Of a stretch of DNA of 64,000 nucleotides, positions 11,400-22,735 are shown in pieces. The stretch covers positions 28,327,538-28,391,537 of the forward strand of contig CM063109.1 in assembly GCA_031841125.1 (NCBI GenBank), in the 5' to 3' direction. Positions within the stretch are counted from its first letter, which is position 1. The number at the start of each line of letters is the position of its first letter. Source of the stretch: Acanthococcus lagerstroemiae. Lineage: Eukaryota; Arthropoda; Insecta; Hemiptera; Eriococcidae. Made by a program: the position numbers and the translations under genes. The notes beneath the pieces were generated by a model. That model did not search any database, had not been told where the DNA came from, and saw only the letters and a program-made list of their open reading frames with translations.

Positions 11400-12235
11400 T
11401 ATGATAAAAAAGTTTTTTCCATGTTGGCTACAATTTTTTATTTTTTTAAAAGTAGGTGTCCCAAGTTAGTTTTATAAAAAAAGTAACTTGGGACACTCAT
11501 TCTTTTAAATGTTTGAATCAAGTTATATGCTGCATTGGCTAACTTGGGACACTCTAAATTTAAAACTAGAAAGTTCCCCCCTCCCATCACTCAATTTTCA
11601 GTCATTTTCAACAAGAAAAACATGTATTTTCACAAATTTTTATTAGGAAAACAAATCTCAGGCTTACAAAATAAGCACAAGAGTATACATTTCTTCAAAT
11701 CAGTTTTTTAATTAAAAAGAAATATCATAATAACAATACCTCTCAAAAATTCAAGTACCAGTAACTTACAAAAAAATGACAGTGAAACAACACAGTAAGT
11801 TATGATCTAGAATTTTGTACTTAGTAGTTAAAAAGTAGGGAAATTTTTAAATTCTTAAGTAAGTAGGTAGGTAATACAAAGTAAGGATAGTTTAGGTGCC
11901 CATCATTGTAAGACTAGAAGGAATCACTTCTGCTGATCCACTTCCTCCAAAAAACTCTTTTGAAATAGAATGAGAAAAAGAACAGAAAAAAAAAAGAAAC
12001 TCTTAATAATAATAACAATGGTAATAGTAATAATGAGAACAATGAAAAAAAAATCACCAGTAACTCAGATTCAAATAAGTAGGTACCATACAGAAAACAA
12101 AATGAAAACAAAATTTTTTAACAATTTGAGACCACAAAAATAACATAGTAGGTACAAGTCAGACTTGGGTAAAATACTTAATTTTTAAGTGCTTGAGCAA
12201 TAAGTAAGTAGTAGGTAGGTAATGACTATAAGAAT
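11400..12235. other. AT-rich 3' flank of a pogo-like element
   Basis: The motif AACTTGGGACAC occurs at about 11488 and 11541. It occurs inverted as GTGTCCCAAGTT near 11457, and a variant (TACTTGGGACAC) lies inside the copia junction near 11297. These may be subterminal repeats of the adjacent transposase element. The rest is AT-rich, low-complexity DNA. Confidence 0.4.
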
Positions 12236-13387
12236 TTACTCCAATTCTTCGTATGGAGTATCACCAGTAAAATAATATTTTCCTCGAACTATTTTTTGAA
12301 CTTCCAATTCCTGTTCACTAATTTGATCGGCATCGAGGAACCATTTATCTGGAATAACTGGAAATTGGAAGTAGTAGACTGTATCACCATTACTATCGAC
12401 AATTCTTTTTTTCCGGAGGAATGAAACTTCGAATTGGGAGTTTTGTTTACCGCTCTTGCAACGAAGAACGTGCCCATCAAATTGACGAATAGTCTCTTTG
12501 GTGGTCCCAAAAGTGTAAATCATTTTTCCTAGCACAAAACTGCCATCCTCAATTACAAGAGGTGTTTCATCAACAGCCTCTGTAGCACCCTCTCCACTGA
12601 CCGAATTTTCCTCTGAAGCGTCACTTTCAGATGAGCTGTCACTATCAGATGAGGAATCACTTCCAGAAGTTGCATCAACATTAGAATCTTCTGAAGCATC
12701 TTCTGAGCCCTTTGAATCTGTGTCACCATCATTAGATTCTTCTTCGGTTAAAGAGCTAACAAGGTCTTGTCCTGGAGCAACTCTCAATTTTTTTAGACGA
12801 GGGACATATGCCTCAGCTCGCCTTTTTTCTAAAGGAACACTAAAAGCCTTAGTCCAGCTCTCTTCCATGCCATCAGTATTTTCTTCTCTTCTTGGAACTT
12901 TCTTAAGAACTTGTTCTCTGTTTACTGGGTAGATACCTGAGCCTCGGAAACCACCATTAATATTTTTCTCGCCGTGTAAATCTTTTTCTAGTTCAATTAA
13001 TGCATTTCTCAGCACAGAAGGAAACTTATCCTTAGGCAGTGCTCCCTTGTATTTCTCTTTAAACTTTTTGACAAATGTGCGCCATACTGCCTTTAAACCT
13101 CTGAAATATCCAACATCCAATGGTTACGTGTCCCCAGTAGTATTAGGCGGTAAAAGTACAAATTGAATGTTGTACTTTTTGCATAATGATAGTACAGTTA
13201 ATGATGTGTGGGCAGCCAAATTGTCGCCAAGTAGTATTTTTTTTTTTTAGATGAAGTCGCATCCAATTTTTTACAATATGGAACAATAATTCGTTGAAAC
13301 CAATTTTCGAATATCATTGAATTAAACCATCCACTCTTTGAATTATCGTAACAAGTCCCTTTAGGTCCACCTTCTTGCCAAGTTAAG
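12236..13387 (-). mobile_element. pogo/Tigger-type DDE transposase relic, C-terminal part
   Basis: From the gap edge downward the minus strand reads a DDE_1 catalytic region: a GGPKGTCYDNSKSGWFNS block, then after a poly-A frameshift LGDNLAAHTSLTVLSLCKKY and VLLPPNTTGD. An in-frame TAA near 13124 follows, then PLDVGYFRGLKAVWRTFVKK. The 13120-12236 segment continues for 294 codons. It has the NGGFRGSGIYPVNREQVLKK motif, a long Ser/Asp/Glu-rich linker and a C-terminal acidic tail. The aspartate in GDNLAAH is a catalytic residue. The stop (probably from a glutamine codon) and the frameshift in a run of A make it non-functional. The N-terminal half lies in or beyond the 500-N gap. Confidence 0.85.
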
Positions 13388-13887
13388 NNNNNNNNNNNNN
13401 NNNNNNNNNNNNNNNNNNNNNNNNNNNNNNNNNNNNNNNNNNNNNNNNNNNNNNNNNNNNNNNNNNNNNNNNNNNNNNNNNNNNNNNNNNNNNNNNNNNN
13501 NNNNNNNNNNNNNNNNNNNNNNNNNNNNNNNNNNNNNNNNNNNNNNNNNNNNNNNNNNNNNNNNNNNNNNNNNNNNNNNNNNNNNNNNNNNNNNNNNNNN
13601 NNNNNNNNNNNNNNNNNNNNNNNNNNNNNNNNNNNNNNNNNNNNNNNNNNNNNNNNNNNNNNNNNNNNNNNNNNNNNNNNNNNNNNNNNNNNNNNNNNNN
13701 NNNNNNNNNNNNNNNNNNNNNNNNNNNNNNNNNNNNNNNNNNNNNNNNNNNNNNNNNNNNNNNNNNNNNNNNNNNNNNNNNNNNNNNNNNNNNNNNNNNN
13801 NNNNNNNNNNNNNNNNNNNNNNNNNNNNNNNNNNNNNNNNNNNNNNNNNNNNNNNNNNNNNNNNNNNNNNNNNNNNNNNNNNNNNNN
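13388..13887. other. Assembly gap of exactly 500 N
   Basis: The round size shows a placeholder gap of unknown true length. It interrupts the transposase relic. Confidence 0.99.
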
Positions 13888-14280
13888 GACTCTTAAAAAC
13901 ATCTTCAATACTGGTAGTAAAAAGTTTTTGGGATCTTGACCATTTAGCTACATTTACCATCCCTGAGCCAATAGCAGAATAGTTGTAACTGAACACCTTC
14001 AAGACACACTGTTACTCCAATATCCAACTGTTGCAGCAAGCAGCCAGCAGCTTCTCTACATGCCTCCCAACAACCTTCCACTAAACCATAGATGATTGTT
14101 TACACAAACACATAGTAGAAGCAACGAGCGTCCTCTGTTCACCCACAAGTGTAACAGTGGACTCGACCAACTGGGTTATGAACCTTTTGTACGTGATAAT
14201 TGAAGTTTTTTTATTTTCTATTCTATTTGCGCAGATTGATTTTTTCAATATTATTATTTTTCTTCTTCTTCGTGTGTTGA
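13888..14280. other. Sequence beyond the gap, possibly more of the pogo-like element
   Basis: The minus strand stays open for about 40 codons after the gap (KVFSYNYSAIGSGMVNVAKW and so on), with no recognised domain. It may belong to the transposase N-terminal region. Confidence 0.25.
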
Positions 14281-14283
14281 TCA

Positions 14284-14544
14284 ATGCCACCAAAAAAGAA
14301 AGATTTGAAAAATGGCATTGAAGAACTAGTTACGAGCATAAGCAATGAGAATGGTGAGCAGGAAGACCACGTGTTACAAGAAACGCCAATGGAAACCGAA
14401 GCATTTGAGAAGCGAAAACCCGTACAATCTACACCCACTTTTAAAACGTACTATTACTCCATTCTCCACAAGAAGTTATTAACGGCCAAACCGAATCTTA
14501 ATATTTCAATATTGAATCATCAAAACACTTCTTTTGACTTCTAG
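14284..14544 (+). CDS. Small ORF, hypothetical
   Basis: ATG 14284 opens 86 codons beginning MPPKKKDLKNGIEELVTSIS, with a charged first half (QEDHVLQETPMETEAFEKRK) and a stop at 14542. The composition is protein-like and the start looks like a basic nuclear-protein start, but no family is recognised. It could be the first exon or ORF of a transposon. Confidence 0.25.
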   Translation: MPPKKKDLKNGIEELVTSISNENGEQEDHVLQETPMETEAFEKRKPVQSTPTFKTYYYSILHKKLLTAKPNLNISILNHQNTSFDF

Positions 14545-14979
14545 ACTCTGCGCAGCTTTTTGATATTAAATGCCAACAAAAAGAGCAGACTTTCAGGAAT
14601 GCACTTGCATGGATTTAGTTAGGGCTCTATAAACTTCATATAGGGTATACTCAGCCACCATTTTTATCTTTCCATTCCCTGCGCAACCTCAATAGTAGGT
14701 TGCGAAGCGTTCTGTAATGCGTTCGCTCACTACTGGAAAAAGTAAGAATCAAAATGGAGGATAAGTATGCCCATACAAAGTTTCTAGAGCCTTAATTTGA
14801 TTGTGTAACCGAATGGCTGGAAAAAAGGCCCATAATAACACTAGATTTGGGTCATATTCATCATGCATAACCGTATACGACAACACACAAAGCATGAATG
14901 TAGGGCAGTCAACGAAATTCGGTAGAGAGAATCTTAGCATTGGAGTCATAATTTCCAGGGATGCGGAAGCCGAACGATA

Positions 14980-15340
14980 CACCTTCCACCTCCGGCTTCT
15001 AGCCTCCAATTCTCATCTAGCTTCTTGCTTCTAGCTTCCAGCCTCAGTATATGAACTTCTAACTTCCAATTTTTTCGGCTTCCGGCTTCTAGCTTTCAGG
15101 TTTTGTTTTTTTTTCTATTTATTCTCACCATTTCACTTTCACTTATCTGTTTTTCTTCTACTTTCTTAGACAAAAAACCATAAAAAACAATTTTCATAAA
15201 ATTGTAAGAAGCCGATTGGCTCCGCTTCCGACTTCCAGCTTTTAACTCATTCAGCTTCCAACTTCTGGTTTCTCAAAATAATCCTAAAACTGCAAAAACT
15301 TCCTGCTCCTGACTTCTAGCTACAGACTTCTCCGCATCTT
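14980..15340 (+). repeat. Degenerate GCTTCTAGCTTCC-type minisatellite
   Basis: Many variants of GGCTTCYRGCTTCC recur with spacers at about 14990-15100 and again at 15220-15335. Units are short and poorly conserved. A related GGCTCC-type repeat lies near 28,250-28,550 and 62,340-62,410. Confidence 0.55.
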
Positions 15341-15387
15341 TGATAATTTCACAACCGAAGAACCACCTGTCTACGAAAAAGGACCTA

Positions 15388-15526
15388 AAGTCTGGTCCAA
15401 TTAAGACACATAACTGGCTACTTGCAATACATATCGATATATGGGTTTTTTTAAGTTGGAGGGGAAGGACGAGCTCAAGAACACGTTATCAGCGCCGTGA
15501 AAAAATTTCTTAACTGGACCAGACTT
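15388..15526. mobile_element. 139-bp MITE flanked by TA
   Basis: The ends AAGTCTGGTCCA (15388-15399) and TGGACCAGACTT (15515-15526) are inverted. The match extends to about 20 bases with one mismatch. TA dinucleotides flank it at 15386-15387 and 15527-15528. TA duplication is the hallmark of Tc1/mariner-type mobilisation. It has no coding content. Confidence 0.8.
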
Positions 15527-15529
15527 TAC

Positions 15530-16090
15530 AATACCACAATTCTAGGTCTATTTTCCCGATACAGCTAAATGCGAGAGATCAAAGTACAGTGCAAACTGTG
15601 AAGGAGATTCGAGGCAAGGAAAGAAGCCGCGTATGGTGATCTGAGACCTAGAAACTGCCCGAGGCTGAAAATGGAAAACGATGATGTCATTATCGTTTTC
15701 CCATTTCCCGGCGGTAATGCTCGCTTTTTCGAGGCTTCAAATCACGGTACACATTAATTTCCTTCCCACATTATTCACAAATCTTAAGAATCATTTAATC
15801 ATGTACACTACGACCTCAAAATAGTGGAAGAAGAATTTTTAGACCTGTTAGAACACATTTTGGAATCGTGACGGTGTTACTTGTCATGCCCCTTTCGCTC
15901 CAAAAACTAGGCAGTTTCCGGATAATCAAATCAAATTTATATCCCAAACTGGCCCATACTAATTTTGTTGGCCAATTATTAGGAAATGGCCTGGTATTTT
16001 CTGTTGTGATTCAAGATACCGTACACGAAACATTTGGCGCAGCTAATTCTAAAATGCCAAGACAGAAAGAAAGAGACCGACTGTAGCACG
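15530..16090. other. Intergenic, nothing recognised
   Basis: The short open frame at 15868-16086 shows no family resemblance. Confidence 0.35.
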
Positions 16091-16093
16091 GAA

Positions 16094-16470
16094 GGACATT
16101 GTTACATGGATATATCGACCAGGCTAGAGTACCTGGAAACACCCGAGTATTAATATTCGCCATTTTCCGTCGCTTGGTGTCCGATGGAAAATGGCGGATG
16201 TCAATCTGGTGTTTCTAGGCGCTCTAGTTCAGGCGACTGCGTAGACGCGCATACGGGCATACGCACCTTCCAATGCCTTCACCAATCGTCCATTCTCGGC
16301 ATCGCTCGGCACTCTCCGGTCAGCTGATCAAAACGCAATGGAACGAATGACCGCGTAAAGAGGAATACGTAACTACATCACGATGGTAACACGTTTTTCG
16401 GCAGAACATTTTCTGCGGAATATTTAACTCTTTTGAGTGCCAAACCAATAGACATATTCATACCAAAAAT
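16094..16470 (+). repeat. Solo arm of the foldback repeat family also present at 55.7-56.7 kb
   Basis: It shares an ordered series of blocks with the arms at 55,725-56,698: TTACATGGATAT, CCAATGCCTTC, TGGAACGAATGACYGYGTAA, AACTACATCACGATGGTAAC, TCTGCGG and GACATAT at the end. A hairpin (16132-16219) interrupts it. Confidence 0.7.
16132..16219. mobile_element. Short double-hairpin insertion (about 88 bp)
   Basis: The outer ends CCTGGAAACACC (16132-16143) and GGTGTTTCTAGG (16208-16219) pair. Inner blocks CGCCATTTTCC (16158-16168) and GGAAAATGGCG (16186-16196) pair perfectly. It looks like a tiny palindromic MITE in the larger repeat arm. Confidence 0.55.
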
Positions 16471-18396
16471 ATCCTATGTACCATTCTACAATTATGGGCG
16501 AACGAAGTTGAGGATTTTTTTTGGAAAATGACTTAGGTTAGGTCTCGTTGGAAAACCAAGCACATTCTCTTTGTTTTCAACGTTCACTCGTAACCCCTCC
16601 CCTCCCCAATGAAGAGGCTTCAAAAAAAGGGAATTTTCTTTTCCCAAATCTCAGGAAATCTTTCGAGTCGACAAACTATTTTTGTTTCGCATGTTCTGAA
16701 CGTTAAATCTGATTAGAAATAATATTACTTATTTTCCAACAGGTCATTATTGAGGAAATTTGTGTGTCCTGCTGTTCACGCCTTCAAGATCAGAACTTCA
16801 GATTCTAACGACAGTTAATACACACACCATTTTAAAGCAAAATGAACTGAATGACTTGCTTAAATGAACTTCAAATCAGGAGGGAATTTTGACACCTCCA
16901 AAACTGAAACCTGCATCCATCAATAGTCATTAGGTCCTTACAAAGCGCGGGTGGCAACATTTCAAATTCACTTCCTATACCAAACTATCTACCGCGAGCA
17001 CGGTGCGTCGTATAAAGGAAATAACATTATCAATCTTGTAAATACATACGTTAATAATAACCTTGAATGGCAGTCCGACGATTACACGCAGCATCGCACC
17101 GAGCAAATTAAATTTTCTAAAAATCGAACAGAAAATAGTTGATAATTTATCAACGACAGTGTAAATCGCATTTTTCGAAGAAAATTAACTTATATATCGA
17201 TAAGACGAACTATTTTTTAGATTTCTTTGCGTTACGTTGTTTCTTTTTCACTGGCTTAAAAGAGTACCATATTAAATAATGGATCTTAAAAACTCATTTC
17301 TATACAAATAAAATGATAGATAAAATTCTATAACAAAATACAAGTTGAACAATGCTTATAAGATTAAGATTAAAAAAAGAGAAAAAAAAACGACAAAGAA
17401 TAAAACAGATTGAACAACAACAGGATAGTTACAAAATGAAACAATAATTACCAATAAATAAATAATTAACAACTTAATTAGTAGTTTCGTGAGCGTATTT
17501 ACATTTTGTCATTTTTTTCTTTCTATAATTATAAATTATGTAGGTAGTACTGTACGCAAGCGATCACAAGATGCTGTTCGCGAGTTCTGAACTCAGCTCA
17601 TTTTTTTGTTTCTTTCTTCACAATACCAAAAAAAAAAAACCCGAGAACTTTACAATAACAACGAGAAGCGTATAAAAATCAACTAAATTAACGAAAGATA
17701 CACCTACAAATTTAAAACGTTACACGACGAACTTTCATCTGGGTTAGCGTTTTTTATGATTTTATACCTCAAATTTTAAATTAAATTATTACAAAAATAA
17801 AAATGAAAGATGTGCATCACTTAAAAACAATATTAGAACAAAATGTATATAAAAAAATAAATAAAAACAGAATCGTTAAGTACGTCAATATTTACGAGAA
17901 CGGGCGAAATAAAAATACGTGATGACGTTTAAAACCAAGTGAAAAACTAGAAAGAAAAAAAAAGATAGAAAAAAAAAGAAATAAATAAATAACGAAAAGA
18001 AAAAAGAAATTAGCTTTAAATACACGTATCAACGTGTAAGATACACACGAAATCTTACATAAACGATGAATGTTTTATTGCAACTGGGCACACGGGTTTG
18101 TAATTTCGTTCCATCCCTCGTTTCTCATATTCGACAGAATAAATCGATAGTCGAGGTTAATATTTAATTTATAAACCTGTGACTAAAACAAACAACTTTA
18201 GAATCTTCACTGTATAACGTTTTACAGTACCTGTAATCGATAAACGAGGGGGGGGGGAGGAGAAAGAAAACCGAAATCATGTCTTGTATACAATAATGCT
18301 TCCTGCTTTCGTGTAAGATACACGCCGAATGAACAACGTGCTTCAGGTGCAGAGTTCAAACAACTGAATTGGAAAATTGCTCATTAGTTAGACAAG
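16471..18396. other. Very AT-rich non-coding stretch
   Basis: From about 17,150 to 18,100 A-rich runs (AAATAAATAAA and similar) dominate. It could be a long 3' UTR or simply intergenic DNA. I see no gene. Confidence 0.4.
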
Positions 18397-21300
18397 ATGG
18401 TTCGAAGAACATCGAAAACAGTTCAACTTAAATACGCCCAACAGTACACTTCCAACTTCAAAATGTCAACAGTTTCAAAATATCTCAGGCCGTACTTACT
18501 CGATTGCCAACAACCTTACACGTTCGAGATTGATTGCCAGGGACGTACTGAAGAGAAACTGGGAGTAGGGGGTAAGAGAAACCAACATTTTCTCAGAGGT
18601 AAGTCTCGTCCTGAGTCTTTCTGTACTAATTTGAGTTGTACGTACAGCCGAAATGTCTCCAAACGTCTAATTTCTAAAATTCTCTGAGGGTCATTGATTT
18701 TTCAACTGAAACCGACTGACAACCGTGTGGGGAGGAGGCTTCCCTTGATACGCCTCTGTTGATAGCATGTCGCCTTATAATACCTATTTCCAAGATCAAT
18801 AATTCAAAAAAGGAGGAAATGGCTCTACTACACGTACATATACTATTTATAAACACGAGCTTTTTCATACCATCTTTCACAGGATTTACGTAGCCCTGAA
18901 AATACGTGTGTTGATACACCCAAGAAACCAATCGTTTTCTGTCTTGCTGAAAGAAAGACGTCCCTGTTCACCTGTCGCATGTGGTGGAAAATGATCTAAG
19001 GAGAAGTGCACCAACCATAAAACAATGTACCGCTTTATAGGGTCGTATTTTTCGTCGAAAATCTCAGGCCTACATTCGGTTGCGGGGCTGTTAACACGGG
19101 TCGATGGTAGAAACGACAACCAACAGTAAGGAAAACAAGTTTCCAGCAAGTTTCCTAGAATTAAGTTTTTTTTTTTGTTTTTTTTTGCATTAATAGACAC
19201 GAGCTCTAACAGCACTGCAGAACAGAAGAGAAAAACTATTACCTCAGTGAATACAAAATTTAGAGGAAGTAATTCGTTATTTGCGAGTGTAGCCTAACAG
19301 AAGGCATCGAGACCTATAAGAATATGTACTAAACTCATTTTAGTCAAAATGTCACTTAGGTCAAGTGTGCATGAAACACTCAATGTACTAACAAAAATGA
19401 AGGACTTTTCAATTTTTTTTTTTAATTTCAGCACTTTTAGGACCTACTTTCGAAGTTTAGGACTTTTCAGCACCAGTAGACAAACTGAAACGCCAACGGC
19501 AGGGCAAATAACCCGCAGAAAGTTGATGGCCTCTTTTTAGATTTTGGGGCAGAAAGTCAGTCAGTTGCCTCTTTTTGGATTTTTGGTTTAGCATTTCCAA
19601 TTTTGCCCCAATCTGCTCGTCATAGAAAAGTGACCCCCGCCCCCCAATGTAGTCACATTACGGACCAGCGCCAGGGTAGACAAATACTAGACGATAATCT
19701 GAGAATATCATCAACATAGGCATAGTCTCACAATATTCTCAAGCACCTCAAGTACGCAACGTTTTTTGAACATTTTTCCTGAATTTCTATTTAGAATGAT
19801 GCCAGAGGCTTGATACTGTCCACAGATCCAATAGTCTCTCATGTTTGCCCATTTCAAACTTTTTTTCTCTTTTTTCACTTAGTGGAGCGTATGGCGATGC
19901 ACGCGTGCCAAAGTGGTTCCCCAGGCACACCCTTTCGAATATCGCGTCGGTGACTGGAGGGAACCCACTTCTACGATACAAAATTATTTTCGGACAATGT
20001 CATTAGGAATGTCTCGCAAAAAGAACCTAAACTTACAAATACGTCAGTTTTCCAGGTCGCAATTTGAACGGAGTTATCAGTCACGTTCATAAACTTAAAT
20101 CTTTTGCTCGTTATGAGTCCATTTGTTACTCGTTAGGAGATAGAAGAACGAAATATTTAAACCAAGACAGTCGAAGATCAAAATATAGTACTGCCATAGT
20201 AAATCTCACAATTTGCATCTGAATTTGAAGATCAAGAAATCATTCCTCAGATAATCCGGAGACGGAACATGGCAAGAAACAAAATTATCAATCATGTTTC
20301 ATCTTGTTATCTTATCATTCAAATTTATTGACTTTTAAATTTGACAATTTACAATTTGCGTATTGGTTTAATTAGTCTGCTTCAGAGAAGCCGTAATCCA
20401 AAAATTTAACGAAAACAGAAAATGCTCGAAAAGGATGAGAATATTCTTCATCATTTTTCAGAAAGTAGTTTTTTGAGATTTTACTGACCTAAGAATATTC
20501 AGAGAATATTCTCAATAATTTGGGCTAGAGAATACGTACAGTTCATGCTTATTTTCTCCAAGCTAATTTCCTAAGAATACGATGCTTCTAAACCAGTATC
20601 GAATTTAACATTTTAACCTCTTAAATGATTGATATTTTTTCGCTAAAATGTTAGAAGAATTCCTACTTTTTTTCCTTGCTGATTATCACATTCTATAGTT
20701 GATAAGACCCCCCCCCCCTCGCGTATCGCTTATATTTACGACCTCCCAAACCATAGAAAAATAATTTGAATCTTGGAGACCAAAACTGACTTGAAAGTGC
20801 AAAATGACAGATTTATTGGTCATTATGTAAATTGATGATGAAAAAAGTCAAAATGAAGTTTTTTTTCGTACTTTTTTGCAAACAGTAGAACACAGAGGAT
20901 ACAGAAAAACAAAAAATGGGCAGAACAAACACAAACTAAAATAACATCAAAATCGTAACGTTGTTTTCAAAAGTTACAAAAAAATTGTCAAAACTAGTTT
21001 TCAACTCTACAGCACGTGATAAGCTTCGGACATCACGTCTGAAAGTCACGCAAGATATTTCCGTCATTATGCACTTTCAGAGACATATATTCGTCACTGT
21101 CAGCTAAGGGGTTAAAACAATCGGCGAGGAGATTCAATTTCAATATACATCCCTCTCTCGATACATAATCCTAGAAATCTTATCCAATTTTACAATCAAC
21201 CCGAATCAGTCCCCAAAATTCACTGTTTCCACTCATTTTGGATTTCAATGATGAAATGGAAAATTTTCATTTTCCTGTTTCAAATTTGGGCTACACTGAA

Positions 21301-21600
21301 TGGAATTAGATCGAAAATGTAGCTCGTATCTGAATACAGCGATATGATGATTCCCAAATGTCGATAGCTCGATCCATTTTGAAAGATTAATGAATGTTTG
21401 TCTATTCCGAGCTCTCATTTCGGAATTTGATACTCTGGAGAATAGAAAAGTGCAGCGTCGAAAACTTAATAAGGTTATTCGAAACCAGTTAGCTGAAAAA
21501 TTGCTTTTATACTTAATTAGAGCTTTGATAAATGAACTTAGCGAATGTTGAGAATTTCGAATATTGAATTCCTGCGCCAATCTACATCGCACGAAAGATC
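18397..21600. other. Intergenic, no supported gene
   Basis: Short open frames (18397-18687 on plus, 18886-19215 on minus) have no recognised motif or splice pair. A poly-C run lies near 20,708. Confidence 0.4.
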
Positions 21601-21609
21601 TGACGAAAT

Positions 21610-22235
21610 TGTCAAATTCAGCGACCCAAGAAACCCTCACTTCGATATTTCATTCGATTCCCGACGTAAAATCCATTTGACCTACTTCGAAATTCATAGT
21701 CTGGAGCCCAAATCAGGGTCGGGTTCAAAATCAGTTGGGATATTCGAAATCAGAGACCAAATAAACTCTTATTTTGTTGCTTTTTACAATTTTTCTGTGT
21801 GAAGTCAAGTCTGCCCATTTTCGAGTTGAATTATGAACGGTGGAGAGGGGGGGGGGAGTCTGCGAGAAAATACTTGCATCAAGCTTTCGAGTGAAGTTTG
21901 CCCATTTCCAGAGTGAAATTTTGGAGTTTAGGGCAAAGATCGGAGTCGGGTAGAAAATCGGATATGTTCGAAATCAGCTATTTAGCTACTTTTCTCCACA
22001 TTCCGAGAGAAGTTTGGCCATTTTCGTGTTAAATTCTGAATGGGAGTGGGGGGATTGAAAATCTGACAAGATGTTCGGAATCAAAAACACAAAACCCCGA
22101 ACGTCTATACTTTACAGAAGACTCCGAGTCAAATTCACCCATTTTCAAAGTGAAATTTAGAATTTTGGGCTAAGATACGAGTCGGATGGAAAATCGTATA
22201 CCTTCGAAATCGGCGTCCCGAGAAACCTCCAACTT
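21610..22235 (+). repeat. Degenerate tandem repeat, unit roughly 130-150 bp
   Basis: Units repeat the order CCCATTTTC / GTGAAATT / GGGCYAARAT / AGTCGGRT / AAAATCGKATA / TTCGAAATC. They are seen at about 21,700, 21,850, 21,950, 22,020 and 22,140-22,220. G-rich insertions separate some units. The open frames inside it are by-products of the repeat. Confidence 0.6.
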
Positions 22236-22336
22236 TCCAATATTTTACTTATAACACAACGATTGTGATTTCAAAATTCGAATTCTAGTTTCCAAAGTGG
22301 ATCTTGAGACTTGTGGAGCCGGTACATAGTACATAC

Positions 22337-22433
22337 CCAGGCGGTTAATCTCAGCGTACTCTGCAGCCGAAACAGAAAACTTTTCAACATGGTCTCTATG
22401 CTGAACTTGAGTATGCTCATTCTTAGGTATTTC
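22337..22433 (-). CDS. Candidate internal exon, unknown gene
   Basis: The 97 bases lie between acceptor TTAATACAG and donor CTGG|GTATGT. They are open in one frame (EIPKNEHTQVQHRDH, then VEKFSVSAAEYAEINRL), starting in phase 0 and ending in phase 1. The composition is protein-like. It can follow the candidate exon at 22657-22731 without a frame break. No family is recognised. Confidence 0.35.
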
Positions 22434-22656
22434 CTGTATTAATAATTTCGACTGCTTCACTGTCCGAAGACCTACACCGTTTTCCCAAAAGGTCTATAGT
22501 TTCACACGGGTACAAAAAAGATCCGCCACTTCAACGGTAGAATGCCAGTTCAGAAATCTGTCATACCTCAAGAATTCCAAAGTTTTTGAAATTTGATCAG
22601 GTTTTCAATCCTACATTCCAGACACACACTAGAATCATGTGGCAATCATTACTTAC

Positions 22657-22731
22657 GCATTTCACGAGAAAGTGATTGATTTCCTGACGAAGTTCGACAA
22701 GTTGGCCGAAAAATTGAAGCAGAGCGGACAA
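22657..22731 (-). CDS. Candidate internal exon, phase-compatible with 22337-22433
   Basis: A pyrimidine-rich acceptor (CACATTCTTCACTAAG) and a consensus donor TGC|GTAAGT bound 25 open codons (LSALLQFFGQLVELRQEINH, then FLVKC), phase 0 at both ends. On the plus strand the same DNA is also open (KVIDFLTKFDKLAEKLKQSG and on to a TAA near 22808) and resembles a helical Gag-like segment. Only one strand is likely to be real. Confidence 0.3.
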
Positions 22732-22735
22732 CTTA

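Noticed and set aside
21245..21640. 131-codon minus-strand open frame
   Set aside because: It overlaps the start of the degenerate tandem repeat and shows no domain.
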